Below, in pieces: positions 9,736 through 21,018 of a stretch of 64,000 nt of DNA (the stretch's first letter is position 1; every line of letters starts with the position of its first letter). Below the pieces are notes generated by a model that had not been told where the DNA came from, searched no databases, and was given only the letters and a program-made list of their open reading frames with translations. The stretch is taken from contig NC_060065.1 in assembly GCF_020283565.1 (NCBI RefSeq), positions 41,280,409-41,344,408 of the forward strand, given 5' to 3'. Origin of the DNA: Trifolium pratense. Taxonomy: Eukaryota > Streptophyta > Magnoliopsida > Fabales > Fabaceae. Position numbers and translations under genes: made by a program.

Positions 9736-11670
9736 ATGGCTACTCTTGTTGCTCCTAGTAATCATTCTCCCAAGGAAGATGCTGATGTTCTTTGGAAGGC
9801 TGTCAAAGGTTAGATTTAGTTATTTAAAGTTTCATCTTATGAGTTCATGAAAAAAATTCCCAATGTTTAATTTACTAGTGTAATTACAGCCATGTTATAA
9901 TGTAATTATTTTTTTATTTTTTTTTAATAATATTAAGTGCTATATCACTTATGATTAAATAAAGTGATACTTTCAAATCAGTAATTTTACTATGGGCCTA
10001 TTTGGGATGGTCAATAAAACAAAATGATGATTGTTCTCCTCTTTTCGGTGTTGCTCAAAATATGTAAAATATATAATAAAAATCATCTTTAAATTATTGA
10101 ATATTGAAATCATTTTTCCATGTGTTTGTAGGGTGGGGAACTGATGAGAGTGCTATCATAGCTATAATGGGTCATAGAAATGCTGCTCAAAGGCAACAAA
10201 TTAGACAAGCTTACCATGACATTTACCAAGAAGATCTCATTAAACGCATTGAATCAGAGCTCTCTGGTAACTTCGAGGTAACGTTGATTTTTGTCTTATT
10301 ATTATTTAAATTTATAGTAACGCGCAAAAAATATCCTATTTACAAAAGAAAAGAGAAAAAATGTCCTGTATGTACTAATAGTAGTTAATTTGAACCAAAC
10401 AGAAAGCAATGTATAGGTGGATATTGGAACCTGCAGATCGTTATGCTGTGTTGGCCAATGTAGCCATCAAGAATCTTAACAGTGATTACCATGTCATTGT
10501 GGAAATTGCATGTGTCCTTAAACCAGAAGAGCTTTTAGTTGTGAGGCGGGCCTATCACAACCGATACAAGCATTCGTTGGAAGAACATGTTGCTGCACAT
10601 ACCTCTGGCTATCTTCGCCAGGTAAATAAAGTGACACTAATAACCATTTTACAATTGTCTGAGAGGAAACTTAAGCACTATTACGTTATAAGATCGAACG
10701 CTTACTACTATTGTAGTATCTAATCGTTTGAGGCTATGATATTTGTTTTTGCAGCTTGTGGTTGGATTGTTGAGCTCATTTAGATATGATGGTGGTGAAA
10801 TCAATCCAATTTTGGCAAAAATCGAAGCTGATATTCTTCATGAAGCTATCAAAAACAAGAAAGGTAAACTTGATGAAGTTATTAGGATCCTTACTACAAG
10901 GAGCAAGACTCAACTTAAGGCGACTTTCAACCGTTACAGAGATGATTACGGCTATTCCCTTAGCAAGGTAATAGACTTAAATGCGTTTTTGACCTCAGAT
11001 ACTGTGATTATGCGATTTTGGCCTCCTATTTTTCATTAATCTTCTTTCTGTCTTTGCAGAAGCTGTTGAATGATGCCTCCGATGACTTCCTTAAGGCTGT
11101 CCATGTCGCCATTCGTTGCATCGATGACCATCACAAGTACTATGAAAAGGTAATACTAACACTACTTTTTCTTGTTCTATAATGGACATTTCATTTTACA
11201 TTAAATATGTTTCGGTACAGTGGTTATAAATTGTAGTCCGCAACTTCAATGCCACAACTTAAAGCTTCTGCAGTGACGCCAAAATCTTAATTATGGCTGC
11301 ATGAGTTGCATTTGTCCACATTATTCAACAATATGAAAGATCACAACTGTGAATGCAATTTAAAACCATTATGTTCTACAATCGTTTAAAATATTTTTCT
11401 AATGATATAAGTAATAACATTGTGTTGATTAATTGATTCACCTTTAATTTCCCTTCGTGTGCGTAGGTTCTACGCAATGTGCTGAAAGGGGTTGGAACGG
11501 ATGAGGACGGACTGACTCGTGTGGTGGTCACAAGGGCTGAGAAAGATCTGAAGGACATCAAAGAGCTGTATTACAAGAGAAATAGCATTCACCTTGAAGA
11601 TGCAGTGGCCAAAGAGATCTCTGGAGACTACAAGAAGTTCCTTCTTACTCTTTTGGGGAAAGAACACTAA
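9736..11670 (+). CDS. Annexin (RJ4-like plant annexin), six exons, 314 aa
   Basis: Exons: 9736-9808, 10132-10277, 10403-10621, 10755-10967, 11060-11149, 11467-11670. All junctions are GT/AG, all phases agree, and the product is 314 aa, the usual size for plant annexins. The protein starts [20 protein letters not shown]. Repeat 1 keeps the calcium loop GWGTDE (about residues 25-30), and repeat 4 keeps GVGTDED (encoded just after 11490). Repeats 2 and 3 lack a canonical GxGTD loop, as is common in plants. Annexins bind anionic membrane phospholipids in a calcium-dependent way and act at the plasma membrane and in the cytosol. The N-terminus and the [20 protein letters not shown] segment recall strawberry annexin RJ4 and its legume relatives. 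No disruption was found. The start is the first ATG after the TATA box. Confidence 0.95.
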
Positions 11671-14189
11671 AACATGTCTTAAAATTGTTTTGTATTTGTT
11701 TTTAAAACTTGAACCTAGCTACTATATAATGGTGATGATAATAATACTATTATAATAATTTGGTGACGAGGAATTACATGTTTTTTCTTTTTGTTGTGCA
11801 AAAGCTTAATTAACCAAACATAGGCTTAAAATTTCAAAAGATCAGACGGACGTTTAGCCACAAAGCATAGGGTACTCAACTATATTCAACACTATTAATA
11901 TTGTTGAATAAATATTTGTCTTAGAACAAAGAAAATAACCCTTTATTTAACAACTAAATATCCTCTCTATTAGCAGTTGTCCCTGTACATTTGGAGGAGG
12001 CCCAGGGCGAATACAACAAAGAGGCCTTTTGCAGGTAAAAGAATCGACTTATTCTTTTTTGTGCCCCCGAGTCTTGCATGCGCCCCTCGAACTTCCAATT
12101 ATGTCAGTGTGTAAATAGCAAAAATTGGGGAAGAAAAAAACAATTCACATCCTAAGATGGGAACTAGTTTGCTTCGCATCCTAAGATGCGAACCATATAA
12201 AATCTAATATTTTTGTATCTTTCACCCTTTTTTGCCCCTATTTTACAAGGTTTGCATTGTTTTATTCTAGATTTTGTGCCCCTGAGTTCACTATTTAAGT
12301 AGCTGAGGGGGTATTTTTGAAAAGAAGTCAAAACAATTTCGTAAAATTAATACATGTTTTATTAAAAAAAATGTTATTTAAAATATAAATAACATCACTA
12401 ATATAAAAAATAGCCATATTCTAATCATTTAATAATAAAATATACCTTCAAGCTAATATTCATTAAAAAAAATAGATAGTGTTTTTTAATAAAAATTGCA
12501 ACTTAACAATATGTAGTTTTTTTTAAAAATAAAGTAGTAAAGTTATTTATAAGTTATAGAATGATACTATCTATATATAAAAAAAAACTCATGGAACACG
12601 TGATCTCACAAAGCTGAGATCTTAAATGAGGAGAACCCACCACCACACCAGATGACATGACGTATTGTGATTAAATATTTTAGCAAAATATACTTGACAT
12701 ATAATTCGATTGATTGGTCTAAAAAAAATTAGTGAGTTCTCAAAATGTTAAGGCCCTGGACTATGATTCTGGTTGCCCTGTCTCTGGGCCAACCCTGCTT
12801 AGAAAAAAATATCCGGAATCCCAATGTTTGATACAATTTATTTTATAAAGTACATTTTTTCTCTCTCAAATGGTAGCATTGTAGCCGCATCTCAAATCCT
12901 ACTTTACAGCCACAGAGCCACCTCTCAAACCCCTTAGGGGTTGTCTCCTCCCAAGCACCTAGGTCTCATCACCTAGGTAAGCTAGGGATCTCTCCTTTTA
13001 GTCGGGATTATGCCTCCCACAACGGTGAAAATGTCTCAACCGCTCGTGATTTGCAACTTCAACGGTGGCGGTAGTGAATAATGTGTAATCAAACCTGCAT
13101 TGGAGCTAGTTTAGGGTCGTGTAGCTGATTAGTGATGTGGTTGATTAGTGGTGAAAGTTTTTGTTTTTCTAGACTTTAGTTTAGATCTAAATTTGTGTAT
13201 CTTTATTCTTCTCTTTAGTTGTTGTAGTCTGTGTTGTTGTAGTCTATTGGTTCTACTTTTGTTCATTCTTAGTTTGCCGAATTTACCATGATCCATCTCA
13301 TTGGAACACGTCTCTTTATATCCGAGTCATTCTTAGCTTGCGAGGTTGAAGTTCATCTCTTTGGAACACATCTCTTTATTTTGTTTTATTAAACAAAACA
13401 AAAAAGTGATTTTTAGGTTTTTATCACAACTATTGATTTTTTTTATTTACCACGTGTTATACATCTAGGCATAGAACTAAAAAAATTGGAGCATATGAAA
13501 CTAGAGGAGATTTGAACTAGTTTAGATCAACTCAATTTCCTAATAATCAAAGTTGAGCTATGTTATATGAACACAGTTATAAAGACAAAAATACAACACC
13601 TATATTTTGCCCCTCTATATACACAATTGCCAAAGCGTGCATAAAATACTTAAAAAATTAAAAAAAGTGACATATAACGTAGATTTGTCGAATTTTTATT
13701 TGAAAATTTGTGTTAAAATAACATTTTTCCTCGAAGTTAGCGATAAATCCTTATAGTTTCCTAGCAGTCACTTTAATTTTCCAAGGCAAAGAAATTGGTG
13801 CGTCAAAAAAAAAGGCAAAGAAATTGGGGTCATGATAACTAGTGACAACTTAACAAGTGTTCTCGGAGCAGGACACTTTTTTAAAACTACTATAAAAAAA
13901 AATTATAAATTAAATTTAAGCATTTTATGATACTTAATAAACAATTTTTTTTAATATTTCTAAATTTAAAATCAAATGTATTTCAATTTATTTTTTGAAT
14001 TAACTATGTATTTCTTTTTTTTTTTATTAAAAAGAGGTGCAACACAAGGACTTCCCAGGAGGGCACCCATCCTAGTATTTGAAATTGAAATAAAATTAAA
14101 ATAATTAAATGTATAATAAATTTACCATCCTAACCTCTTAAGCAAGGTGGTTTATTTTTTTGTCAAATGAAAAAAAGCAGGTGGTTAAC
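11671..14189. other. Intergenic AT-rich DNA with repeat fragments
   Basis: No gene is seen. Around 11975-12080 and 12755-12800 there are blocks with GGAGGCCCAGGGCG and CTCTGGGCCAACCCTG that may be the two ends of an old hAT-like element, but inversion is weak. At 13295-13375 the phrase CTTTGGAACACATCTCTTTA occurs twice with the intervening text partly duplicated. The rest is low-complexity A/T sequence. Confidence 0.5.
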
Positions 14190-14203
14190 AACTAAATGTA
14201 GTG

Positions 14204-14355
14204 CATCGTTAGCTTAACTCAGTAGGCGTTAGCTTAACTCAGTAGGTAGGGGCATTGCATTATATATGCAAGAGTCCAAAGTTCCAACTCCGATCATCCT
14301 ACTTATCCATCTTAAGAGTGAAATTTCTAATCACTAGACTAATTGACAAAAAAAA
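14204..14355 (+). mobile_element. tRNA-derived SINE, plus strand
   Basis: It has an A-box-like TAGCTTAACTCAGTAGG, a B-box-like AAAGTTCCAACTCCG, and a 3' run of A. A 14-bp target duplication flanks it: AACTAAATGTAGTG at 14190-14203 and AACTAAATGTAATG at 14356-14369. The head is duplicated (GTTAGCTTAACTCAGTAGG occurs twice in tandem at the 5' end). It is the same family as the element at 15891-16027. Confidence 0.8.
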
Positions 14356-14465
14356 AACTAAATGTAATGATTTTTTTATTTTAAAAAAATAGTTATTTAT
14401 CAAAAAGTTATATAAAATACACGAGTTTCAATAGAAACTTACATACATTTTAAATCAATTAATTA

Positions 14466-15270
14466 AGAGTAAATATGTTTTAATCCCCTGCAAAGTCGAC
14501 GAATTTTAGTTTATCCTTTGCAATTTTTTTTTTGGATTAACCCTGTAATGTGAAGATTATCTGGTTTATCCCCTCATGGAAAATGTTGACCTAAGATTCA
14601 ACAAAAAATGATGACATGACATAGTCAGTCAGGGGTAAATCAAAACTCGCTAACATTACAGGGGTAAAATGACCAGGGCCAGTCCCGAGTATTTGGAGGC
14701 CCAACTTAAATATTAAAATGGGCCCTTAATAAAAAAATACAATTTTTAAAAAAATAATGTTTTCCACAAAAAAATTGAAATTCATGCTCTATTCAAATTA
14801 TAAATAACATTAAAGACACAATAATTATCATTGTAAAAAACATAAAAAGATATTTATTATAATCAAGGCCAATTTTAATTTAGTTTGAAATAAATAGAAC
14901 TAAAATTATGCAAAAAAAAAATGAAATTGCTAGGATTTAAACCACAGACCATACACACACAAAAATCACAACTTACCACTAGTCTATTAATGCAAATGCA
15001 ATATTTAATAAAAATTGACAATATATAACTATTAATAATGTAAGGTCTCTAAATTTTGCGGCCTAAAATTTTATCGAAATTTAGAGGCCCTATGCCGTTG
15101 CTGTCGCATATGTTGCATAAGTGGTAGGGCCGACACTGAAAATGACGGAAACTTAGGTCAATATTTTTTATAAGAGTGTATACCAGAGAATCTTCGCATT
15201 ACAAGAGTAATCCAAACTTTTTTTTCCAGAAATAAACTAAAACTCGCCTACTTCCCACGGTAAAAATCTA
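14466..15270. mobile_element. MITE-like element split by a hAT MITE
   Basis: The left arm reads GAATTTTAGTTTATCC then TTTGGATTAACCC. The right arm (15205-15265) carries the inverse, AGAGTAATCCAAAC then AAATAAACTAAAACTCG. The two arms are separated by the 465-bp hAT element at 14674-15138. The outer limits are approximate. Confidence 0.5.
14674..15138. mobile_element. hAT-type non-autonomous element, 465 bp
   Basis: The element begins CAGGGCCAGTCCC and ends GGGCCGACACTG, an imperfect terminal inverted repeat. An exact 8-bp target duplication, AAAATGAC, lies at 14666-14673 and 15139-15146, as expected for hAT transposition. There is no ORF of note. Confidence 0.85.
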
Positions 15271-15299
15271 TTTACCCATTAATTAATAAATGTGAAAAC

Positions 15300-15880
15300 A
15301 TGTACAACGGAGTACATCCTTAAAAAAGAAAGAGAGGGAAAATGTGAAGATACGTACATTCAGAAATGGAAAAAACGCGCGTGCGGCAGAAGATTACGGT
15401 GGTGAATGGCGGAGCCTGGAGGTGGTGGAGTCCTGGCAGATGGCGGCTTTTAGTTTGTGTCGGTTGCAGCCAAGAACAGAGCTTGGTACGGAAAATAATT
15501 TTCACGGTAAATTTAAGAAAGATTACTTTTTTTTTTTAAGGATTTAAGAAAGATTACTTACTTTTACGATTAATGATTAAAGGTAGTAATAGTACTAATA
15601 AATATCAATCCAAACAATGTAAAGAAAAAATGATTGTACAATCAATCTTACACATCAATTCAGACACGCTTTCCTTTTTTGACAAAATAATTGCTGATGC
15701 CGTTCACGTGTTTGTTGTAATTCCTGACTGAGGAGGGGTCATACATCTATAGTACATGCATGCATATAGTACTAGTCTATAAAGCATTAATTGGAATTAA
15801 GCATCATTGACCTAATTAATCTACTTTATAATTGGTCTATGGGTGATTAGTCAATTTACTTTATAATTGGGAATTGGTAA
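15300..15880. repeat. Upstream module of kinase gene A (copy 1 of 3)
   Basis: It contains GGTTGCAGCCAA, an AATTTTCACGG block, GTGTTTGTTGTAATTCC, and further matches in the same order as 57000-57560 and 59750-60240. The third copy also lies upstream of a paralogous kinase gene (D). Short ORFs read through the module in different ways in each copy, which argues against a conserved protein. Its function, if any, would be regulatory. Confidence 0.6.
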
Positions 15881-15890
15881 ATGAGTATCG

Positions 15891-16027
15891 GTTTTTTTTT
15901 TTGGTCAAGTAGTCTAATGGCTAGAAATTCCGCCCTTAAGGTGGATAAGTGGGATAGTCGGGGTTCGAACCCCGACCCCATGCATATATAATGCAATGTC
16001 CTACCAACTGTGCTAAGCTCACGAGAC
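15891..16027 (-). mobile_element. tRNA-derived SINE, minus strand
   Basis: On the minus strand there is an A-box TTAGCACAGTTGGTAGG, then the B-box GGTTCGAACCC, ending in an A-run that appears as T's at 15892-15903. Near-exact 12-bp target duplications flank it: AAATGAGTATCG at 15879-15890 and AAATGAGTTTCG at 16028-16039. It is not a functional tRNA gene because no cloverleaf can be drawn between the boxes. Confidence 0.82.
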
Positions 16028-16212
16028 AAATGAGTTTCGATTTTACCGTGACATTCAATGTGGATACGTTACTTTGTCACGTCACTCTACTTTTGTATGA
16101 TTATTTTAAAACTGATAGTATGCATTGAAAAGATACGCTCTCTCATTGGATGTTAATGTAATTCTTATAAATTGTTTTGTAGTCTTATTTTAATTTCTAA
16201 AAATTTGATGAA

Positions 16213-16731
16213 ATTTAGAAAAAGATTAAACGTTTTATGGATTAGGTTAACCGTTTTAAAATGATTGTATGATTGACGGTTTTTGTATTTTAGCGTATTA
16301 ATAATTTTGACTACATCCTACAATTTTCGAGGCTAAATTGATGATTTATTCTGATAATTGTGTCTATATGCATTAAGAACTTTCCATTTAGAAAAAGATT
16401 AAACGTTTTAGGGATAAGATTAACCATTTTAAAATTACTATATGATTGACGGTTTTTGTATTTTAGCGTATTAATAATTTTGACTACATCCTACAATTTT
16501 CGAGACTAAATTGATGATTTATTCTGATAATTGTGTCTATATGCATTAAGAACTTTCCATTTAGAAAAAGATTAAACGTTTTACGGATAAGATTAACCAT
16601 TTTAAAATTACTATATGATTGACGGTTTTTGTATTTTAGCGTATTAATAATTTTGACTACATCCTACAATTTTCGAGACTAAATTGATGATTTATTCTGA
16701 TAATTGTGTCTATATGCATTAAGAACTTTCC
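16213..16731. repeat. Three tandem copies of a 173-bp unit in the gene A promoter
   Basis: The phrase TTTAGAAAAAGATTAAACG starts units at about 16214, 16387 and 16560, an exact 173-bp period. Units 2 and 3 are almost identical; unit 1 differs at several sites, so the last duplication is the youngest. The array ends about 130 bp before the ATG of kinase gene A and has no counterpart upstream of paralogue D. Confidence 0.92.
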
Positions 16732-18892
16732 TTGCCTTATGACCCTAAAAAGAAAAGAACTTTCCTTGCCTGTTAAATTCCAAATACAAGATATGTATGT
16801 TCTGACTCTCTATCTCTAAATTATTGACATATCTGAGCTTCTCTTTTCCTTGCTAACATTAAGATGAACACTTCTTCCCAATTTCTCTTCCTTTCACTAA
16901 TTGTCATTTGGTTCATATCTCTATTGGCTTTTGGAGCTACTACTATTCACCCCGACGAAAGTATGATATGTATTTCTTTGATCTGTTTTTTCCTTTTTAA
17001 GTTTCTTTTTTCTAAGGATTCATGTTAGTTTAAATATCTTGTATTGTTTTTGCTTATATTGAAATTTTGTATATATATATGATGAGACGTGATTGTAGTT
17101 TAGATGATTTTTCAGTACTTAACAAATAGTTCTCAATTGTATATTTAGAGAAAGCTCTTGAAGCTATAGCTGAATCACTTGGTAAGAAGGATTGGAACTT
17201 CGACATAGATCCATGCAGCAACAAACCTAACTGGGCTACACCTAAGCCTACGCCTCTCACTCCCAGATTGAGTATTGTAGAGAACAATGTCACCTGCAAC
17301 TGCAGTGTTGCTGGTGACAACTTCTGTCATGTTGTTTCAATGTAAGTCTATTTTCAGTAGAACTTGCCCATTGCTATCAGCACTTCTAATTAATCCGATT
17401 TTTTTTTCATTAAGGTAGTACCGTAGTACTCAAGTATTTACATTGATGAGGAATGAATTGATACAGTATATGTGTTTATACATGAGTTAGATCAGTTAAT
17501 ACCATGTAATTAACTTAACTGGTATACTTATAGTTATACACCTATAAATTTGCTATCATTTGTCGAAGACATGTATTTTTCCTAAAGTTACGTTTGAAAA
17601 ATAGTAAAAATTCTCTGCAGTTGAAGACCTTGTTGGAATTGCTTATCTTAATTACTTTATTTTGCTTCTTGTTTATGTTCAACTTTTTGGTTGTAAAATG
17701 CACATACAGAACTTTGAAAGGGCAAAATCTCCCCGGCACTCTCCCACCAGAACTGAGCAGGTTGCATTACCTTCAAATTATGTATGTAATTCTCAAACTT
17801 TTCCTCAAATCTAAATCAACAATATAACTGGACTTGTTTTATTTTATCGATCACATTAATCTGTATATTATTTTGCATGACAACTCTTTCTCTCACTATC
17901 TCCTCCTATTACAGTGACCTTTCTCGCAATTACTTGAACGGTACAATTCCTAAAGAATGGGGATCCATGGCAAATCTTCTTAACATGTATGATTTGTCTC
18001 TTATTTTTCTTATCTGGTTTGTAGTCCTTGATTATTTTTTATTTTTTTATATTATATTATATGATCTTGACATATCAATCTTATTTTGCATTCTTTATAA
18101 GGCTTTGCATTCAGTTTCTGGTAGACTTGTAGTAATTACATGCAACAATAAGCTAACGATAACATTTTTCTTTATCATCGTAGTACTCTCCCCTCAAATC
18201 GATTAACAGGTTCAATACCAGTGGAGATTGCAAATATATCTACTCTGATACAGTTGTGAGTTTCTCATTATCCACCTTAGCGAAAGAAAAAAAAAGAGTT
18301 TTATTAGAACTTAACTTTAACTTAAAATGGATAGGGACTTAACGGCCAATCAATTGTCTGATAATATTCCTGGCGAGCTTGGGAATTTGACCCAGATTCG
18401 AACACTGTAAGTACTTTATATTTTCCCATAATTGTTGTTCTCCGTCAATATATGAAAGCCCAATGTTTAATGTCCAGTTTGATTTCTATGGCTTAGAATC
18501 ATAATTTACTTTTCTTTTTTCAATTAAATATAGGCGATTTTCCTCTAACAATTTTACTGGAGAACTACCTGCAACATTGGCCAAGCTCACTACATTGCTA
18601 GATTTGTAAGCTTCAAATTTTTATGGTGATGTTTAGTGACAACTAAATTAAAAAATAATTTTTATGACGTTTCAAATTTTCATTGCCTCTCTCAATGCAG
18701 CCAAATTTCTGACAACCACTTCCCTGGAAAGATACCTGATTTTATTCAGAACTGGACAAATATCAATTCGCTGTATGAACTCTTCTTTATTATTTTTCCT
18801 CAAATTTAATTGTTTTTATATTGCTTGACCAATAAAAACAATTACCAATGGTTACTTTACTTTTGACAGATCCATTCAAGGGAGTGGATTAA

Positions 18893-21018
18893 TGACGCAG
18901 TACGGAAGCGCTAGGTTAGCAAAACGCTAAACTTAATGGATAAAGACAAGCCGCAAACACAAACTTGTCAAAATAGGGTTTCGGAGTCCACCGAAAGAGT
19001 AATTTGGAGTCCACCAAATTTGAGAAAATTCTCTATAATTTTATTGAATGAAAAAGTTGCCTTCAAGGCTACAATAGTTTACCTTAAATAGTAGTGAAAA
19101 ATAAAAATAACAAATCTTCTAAAAGATTGTAAAAATAAAAATAACAAACCTAGCTAAATAAAAATAACAAATCTACCTAAAATATAAAAATAACTAATCT
19201 AGGTGAAATATAAAAATAAGAAATCTACCTAAAATATAATAAAACTAAATCTAACTAAAATAATAAAATACTGAAGAAATCCTCCTACATCAGTCTCCTC
19301 TACCTCAAAAGAACTCGACCCCGAGTTCTCATCTTGATAAGGAGCTTCCCTTGCAAGTTGATTCCTCCAATGAACAAGAGACCACCCTCCTGGATCCCAT
19401 TGAGTGAAGTGAGAGGACCCGTCTTGTGCCAACACATCCAAATTACCACCGGGGTCCCATTCCTCAAAGATGGCATACAAAGTTGGAAATTTATCACAGA
19501 AGGATGTTTGACCCACCTTAGTTAACATGTATGAGTTAGTGTCACTAACATCAAGTTCACTAATTAGGTAATAATAATGGTGCTGAATGAGGGAAGTTTG
19601 AGAACTCCAAGTATCAACTTCAAGTGGCTCATTCTCACTTATTTGAGTCTCGGTTGCTGCATCCATGATCCTTTCAAACGCAACCATTGATTCATTGTGA
19701 TATTTAGACGCTGGTACTATGCAATCTGTGACTGGCGTCGCCTCTGTTTGGACACAGATTAAAGGAGCAGATTGCACATTGGGATTGATGACGTTTGAAA
19801 CCATAGCTGATTTGGTGTTATCGATTTCAAAATCCACGACTTCATCGTGTTGGGAATCTCTAATAACATCGTGAACTTGCTCGACTTCATCGGCCTCTTT
19901 TTTTTCATCTTTGGATTCTTCACCTTCAACTGAAACATCTAGTTCAACAACTACTTCAGTTTCTTTCGGTTTGGATTTATCAGCAGAATCGTCAAGTTTC
20001 TCGGGATGAGATGGTTGGTTATCATCTAGGGTTTCATTAGCTATGTGACGTAGTTGAAAATTGTTGGCATGATTGTTGTTGTTGGAATTATTGATGAGGC
20101 TCCATGCTTCATCGAATTTAACCTTAACATACCAATTAATATACGTTATCAAAACAGAATGTTTAGCAATATCTTTAATCGTCTTACGCAAGTTACCTGA
20201 CATTCTGTAAGCATGTCTCAAAAGGTCGGACAAGGAGTAATCTTTGTTGCAACAAAACGGACAACGATATGTCGAATCAGAGATTTTAAACGTGTAGTAA
20301 TCATCCTTCAACCTTTTGTAGTATCTACGCTCATAGTATTCCAAATCAGATTCACCACGCGTATGTTCTGATTTTATGTAGGTAACAATAGTTTGGTTGT
20401 TATTACGAACCCTAATAACCGGAATTCGTTCTCCTCCCCTATTCGGATTGATTCTGTTGTTGTTAACGTTGTTGGATAACGTCGTCATCTGTGTTGTCAG
20501 AGCGGTGATGGCCCCGGTTAAACCCGCTATGGCACCATCAAACTCTGTTTTCGTCACCGGTTGATCTCCCATCTGATCACGTTAGAAAAGAACAGGAGAA
20601 ACCTGCTCTGATACCAACTGACGCAGTACGGAAGCGCTAGGTTAGCAAAACGCTAAACTTAATGGATAAAGACAAGCCGCAAACACAAACTTGTCAAAAT
20701 AGGGTTTCGGAGTCCACCGAAAGAGTAATTTGGAGTCCACCAAATTTGAGAAAATTCTCTATAATTTTATTGAATGAAAAAGTTGCCTTCAAGGCTACAA
20801 TAGTTTACCTTAAATAGTAGTGAAAAATAAAAATAACAAATCTTCTAAAAGATTGTAAAAATAAAAATAACAAACCTAGCTAAATAAAAATAACAAATCT
20901 ACCTAAAATATAAAAATAACTAATCTAGGTGAAATATAAAAATAAGAAATCTACCTAAAATATAATAAAACTAAATCTAACTAAAATAATAAAATACTGA
21001 AGAAATCCTCCTACATCA
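18893..21018 (-). mobile_element. Non-autonomous LTR retrotransposon in exon 9 of gene A
   Basis: LTRs of 400 bp lie at 18893-19292 and 20619-21018 and look identical by eye. Both run TGACGC...TACATCA on the plus strand (TGATGT...GCGTCA on the element strand). The 5-bp target duplication is ATTAA (18888-18892 and 21019-21023). The primer-binding site, TGGTATCAGAGC on the minus strand just inside the right LTR (about 20605-20616), matches plant initiator-Met tRNA. A purine-rich tract (GAGGTAGAGGAGAC on the minus strand) abuts the left LTR. The 1326-bp interior holds one ORF and no protease, integrase, reverse transcriptase or RNase H, so it depends on another element for movement. The total length is 2126 bp. 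Confidence 0.95.
19229..20572 (-). CDS. LTR-element ORF: gag-like N-terminus plus putative XS zinc finger, 447 aa
   Basis: The protein begins MGDQPVTKTEFDGAIAGLTG, with a short coiled-coil-like stretch (about 10-40) of the kind that opens gag proteins of plant LTR elements. Residues about 78-148 read YERRYYKRLKDDYYTFKISD, then CPFC (Cys104, Cys107), LLRHA (His120) and AKHSVLITYI (His138). The spacing C-x2-C-x12-H-x17-H and the surrounding residues resemble the zf-XS domain of SGS3/IDN2/FDM plant RNA-silencing proteins. Residues about 190-260 are acidic and low-complexity. The C-terminus repeats an EWDPGG/QWDPGG motif and runs about 64 nt into the 3' LTR before stopping. The ORF is intact over 447 codons in an element with identical LTRs, so it may be expressed. 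The domain call is from motif recall. Confidence 0.7.
   Translation of the reverse strand: MGDQPVTKTEFDGAIAGLTGAITALTTQMTTLSNNVNNNRINPNRGGERIPVIRVRNNNQTIVTYIKSEHTRGESDLEYYERRYYKRLKDDYYTFKISDSTYRCPFCCNKDYSLSDLLRHAYRMSGNLRKTIKDIAKHSVLITYINWYVKVKFDEAWSLINNSNNNNHANNFQLRHIANETLDDNQPSHPEKLDDSADKSKPKETEVVVELDVSVEGEESKDEKKEADEVEQVHDVIRDSQHDEVVDFEIDNTKSAMVSNVINPNVQSAPLICVQTEATPVTDCIVPASKYHNESMVAFERIMDAATETQISENEPLEVDTWSSQTSLIQHHYYYLISELDVSDTNSYMLTKVGQTSFCDKFPTLYAIFEEWDPGGNLDVLAQDGSSHFTQWDPGGWSLVHWRNQLAREAPYQDENSGSSSFEVEETDVGGFLQYFIILVRFSFIIF

Noticed and set aside
15959..15972. Perfect B-box suggesting a tRNA gene
   Set aside because: The flanks carry a 12-bp duplication and an A-tail on the minus strand, and no cloverleaf can be drawn, so it is a SINE.
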